Shown piece by piece: positions 6,146-6,262 of a stretch of 6,262 nucleotides of DNA. The stretch covers positions 1-6,262 of the forward strand of contig JAFANO010000337.1 of assembly GCA_019232645.1 (NCBI GenBank), written 5' to 3'. The position numbers and the translations under genes were made by a program. The notes beneath the pieces are model-generated. The model did no database searches, was not told the origin of the DNA, and worked only from the letters and a program-made list of their open reading frames with translations. Each line of letters begins with the position of its first letter. Position 1 is the first letter of the stretch. Source of the DNA: Planctomycetaceae bacterium (GTDB lineage: Bacteria; Planctomycetota; Planctomycetia; Isosphaerales; Isosphaeraceae).

Positions 6146-6262
6146 TCATCGGACGGCCGCCTGGATCGCGTCCAGTTGCGCCGGGACCACGGGCCAGACG
6201 CGGTCGGGGGTCGGCTCGGCGGAGCACGAGCGTTGGCCGGGGCGTTTGAGTCGCCATGCACG
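6146..6262 (-). CDS. C-terminal end of an unidentified minus-strand gene (partial)
   Basis: On the minus strand one frame is open from the window edge for 38 codons and ends in TGA (TCA at 6146-6148 on the plus strand). Its third codon positions are mostly G or C, as in the neighbouring genes, and its translation ends DRVWPVVPAQLDAIQAAVR, which reads like a normal protein end. The other two minus-strand frames give Arg/Pro-rich sequence typical of shadow frames. The gene would converge on kdoO. The 5' part is outside the window, and no family can be named. Confidence 0.45.
   Translation of the reverse strand, partial: RAWRLKRPGQRSCSAEPTPDRVWPVVPAQLDAIQAAVR

Noticed and set aside
5377..6249. 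Plus-strand frame overlapping kdoO that runs to 6249
   Set aside because: It is an Arg/Pro/Ala-rich off-frame reading of the dioxygenase gene, with no motif and no ribosome site.

Overview
The window is high-GC DNA, most likely from a planctomycete of the Isosphaeraceae type. This is inferred from the protein content (tandem, enlarged type I signal peptidases; an LPS-export ATPase; a Kdo hydroxylase), the GC-rich codon use, and the contrasting AT-rich 'GAGATTTCAGATTC' repeats between genes. No rRNA or marker gene is present to fix the taxon.

Layout. Bases 1-432 hold no convincing gene, but carry two copies of an AT-rich repeat (21-97 and 236-301). Bases 433-1893 and 1985-3751 encode two tandem paralogous type I signal peptidases of 486 and 588 aa. 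Both keep the Ser/Lys dyad and the GDNS...S.DSR box. Each is interrupted by a CxxC...CxxC putative zinc ribbon and by a large beta-rich segment resembling a concanavalin/LamG-like sandwich. Bases 3752-4006 are a gene-free gap with a third, inverted and strongly palindromic copy of the AT-rich repeat. Bases 4007-4909 encode LptB, the ATPase of the LPS transporter, with an unusual C-terminal tail of about 60 aa. A candidate sigma-70-type promoter overlaps its stop codon. After a leader of about 200 bases comes a Kdo hydroxylase of the KdoO family (5144-6058). A hairpin-rich stretch (6084-6145) separates it from the C-terminal end of an unidentified gene on the minus strand (6146-6262).

How the genes fit together. 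The four complete genes are all on the plus strand and all concern the cell envelope: removal of signal peptides from exported proteins, transport of lipopolysaccharide to the outer membrane, and oxygen-dependent hydroxylation of the Kdo sugar of the LPS inner core. LptB next to KdoO suggests this organism makes a Kdo-containing LPS. The most unusual feature is the domain architecture of the paired signal peptidases.
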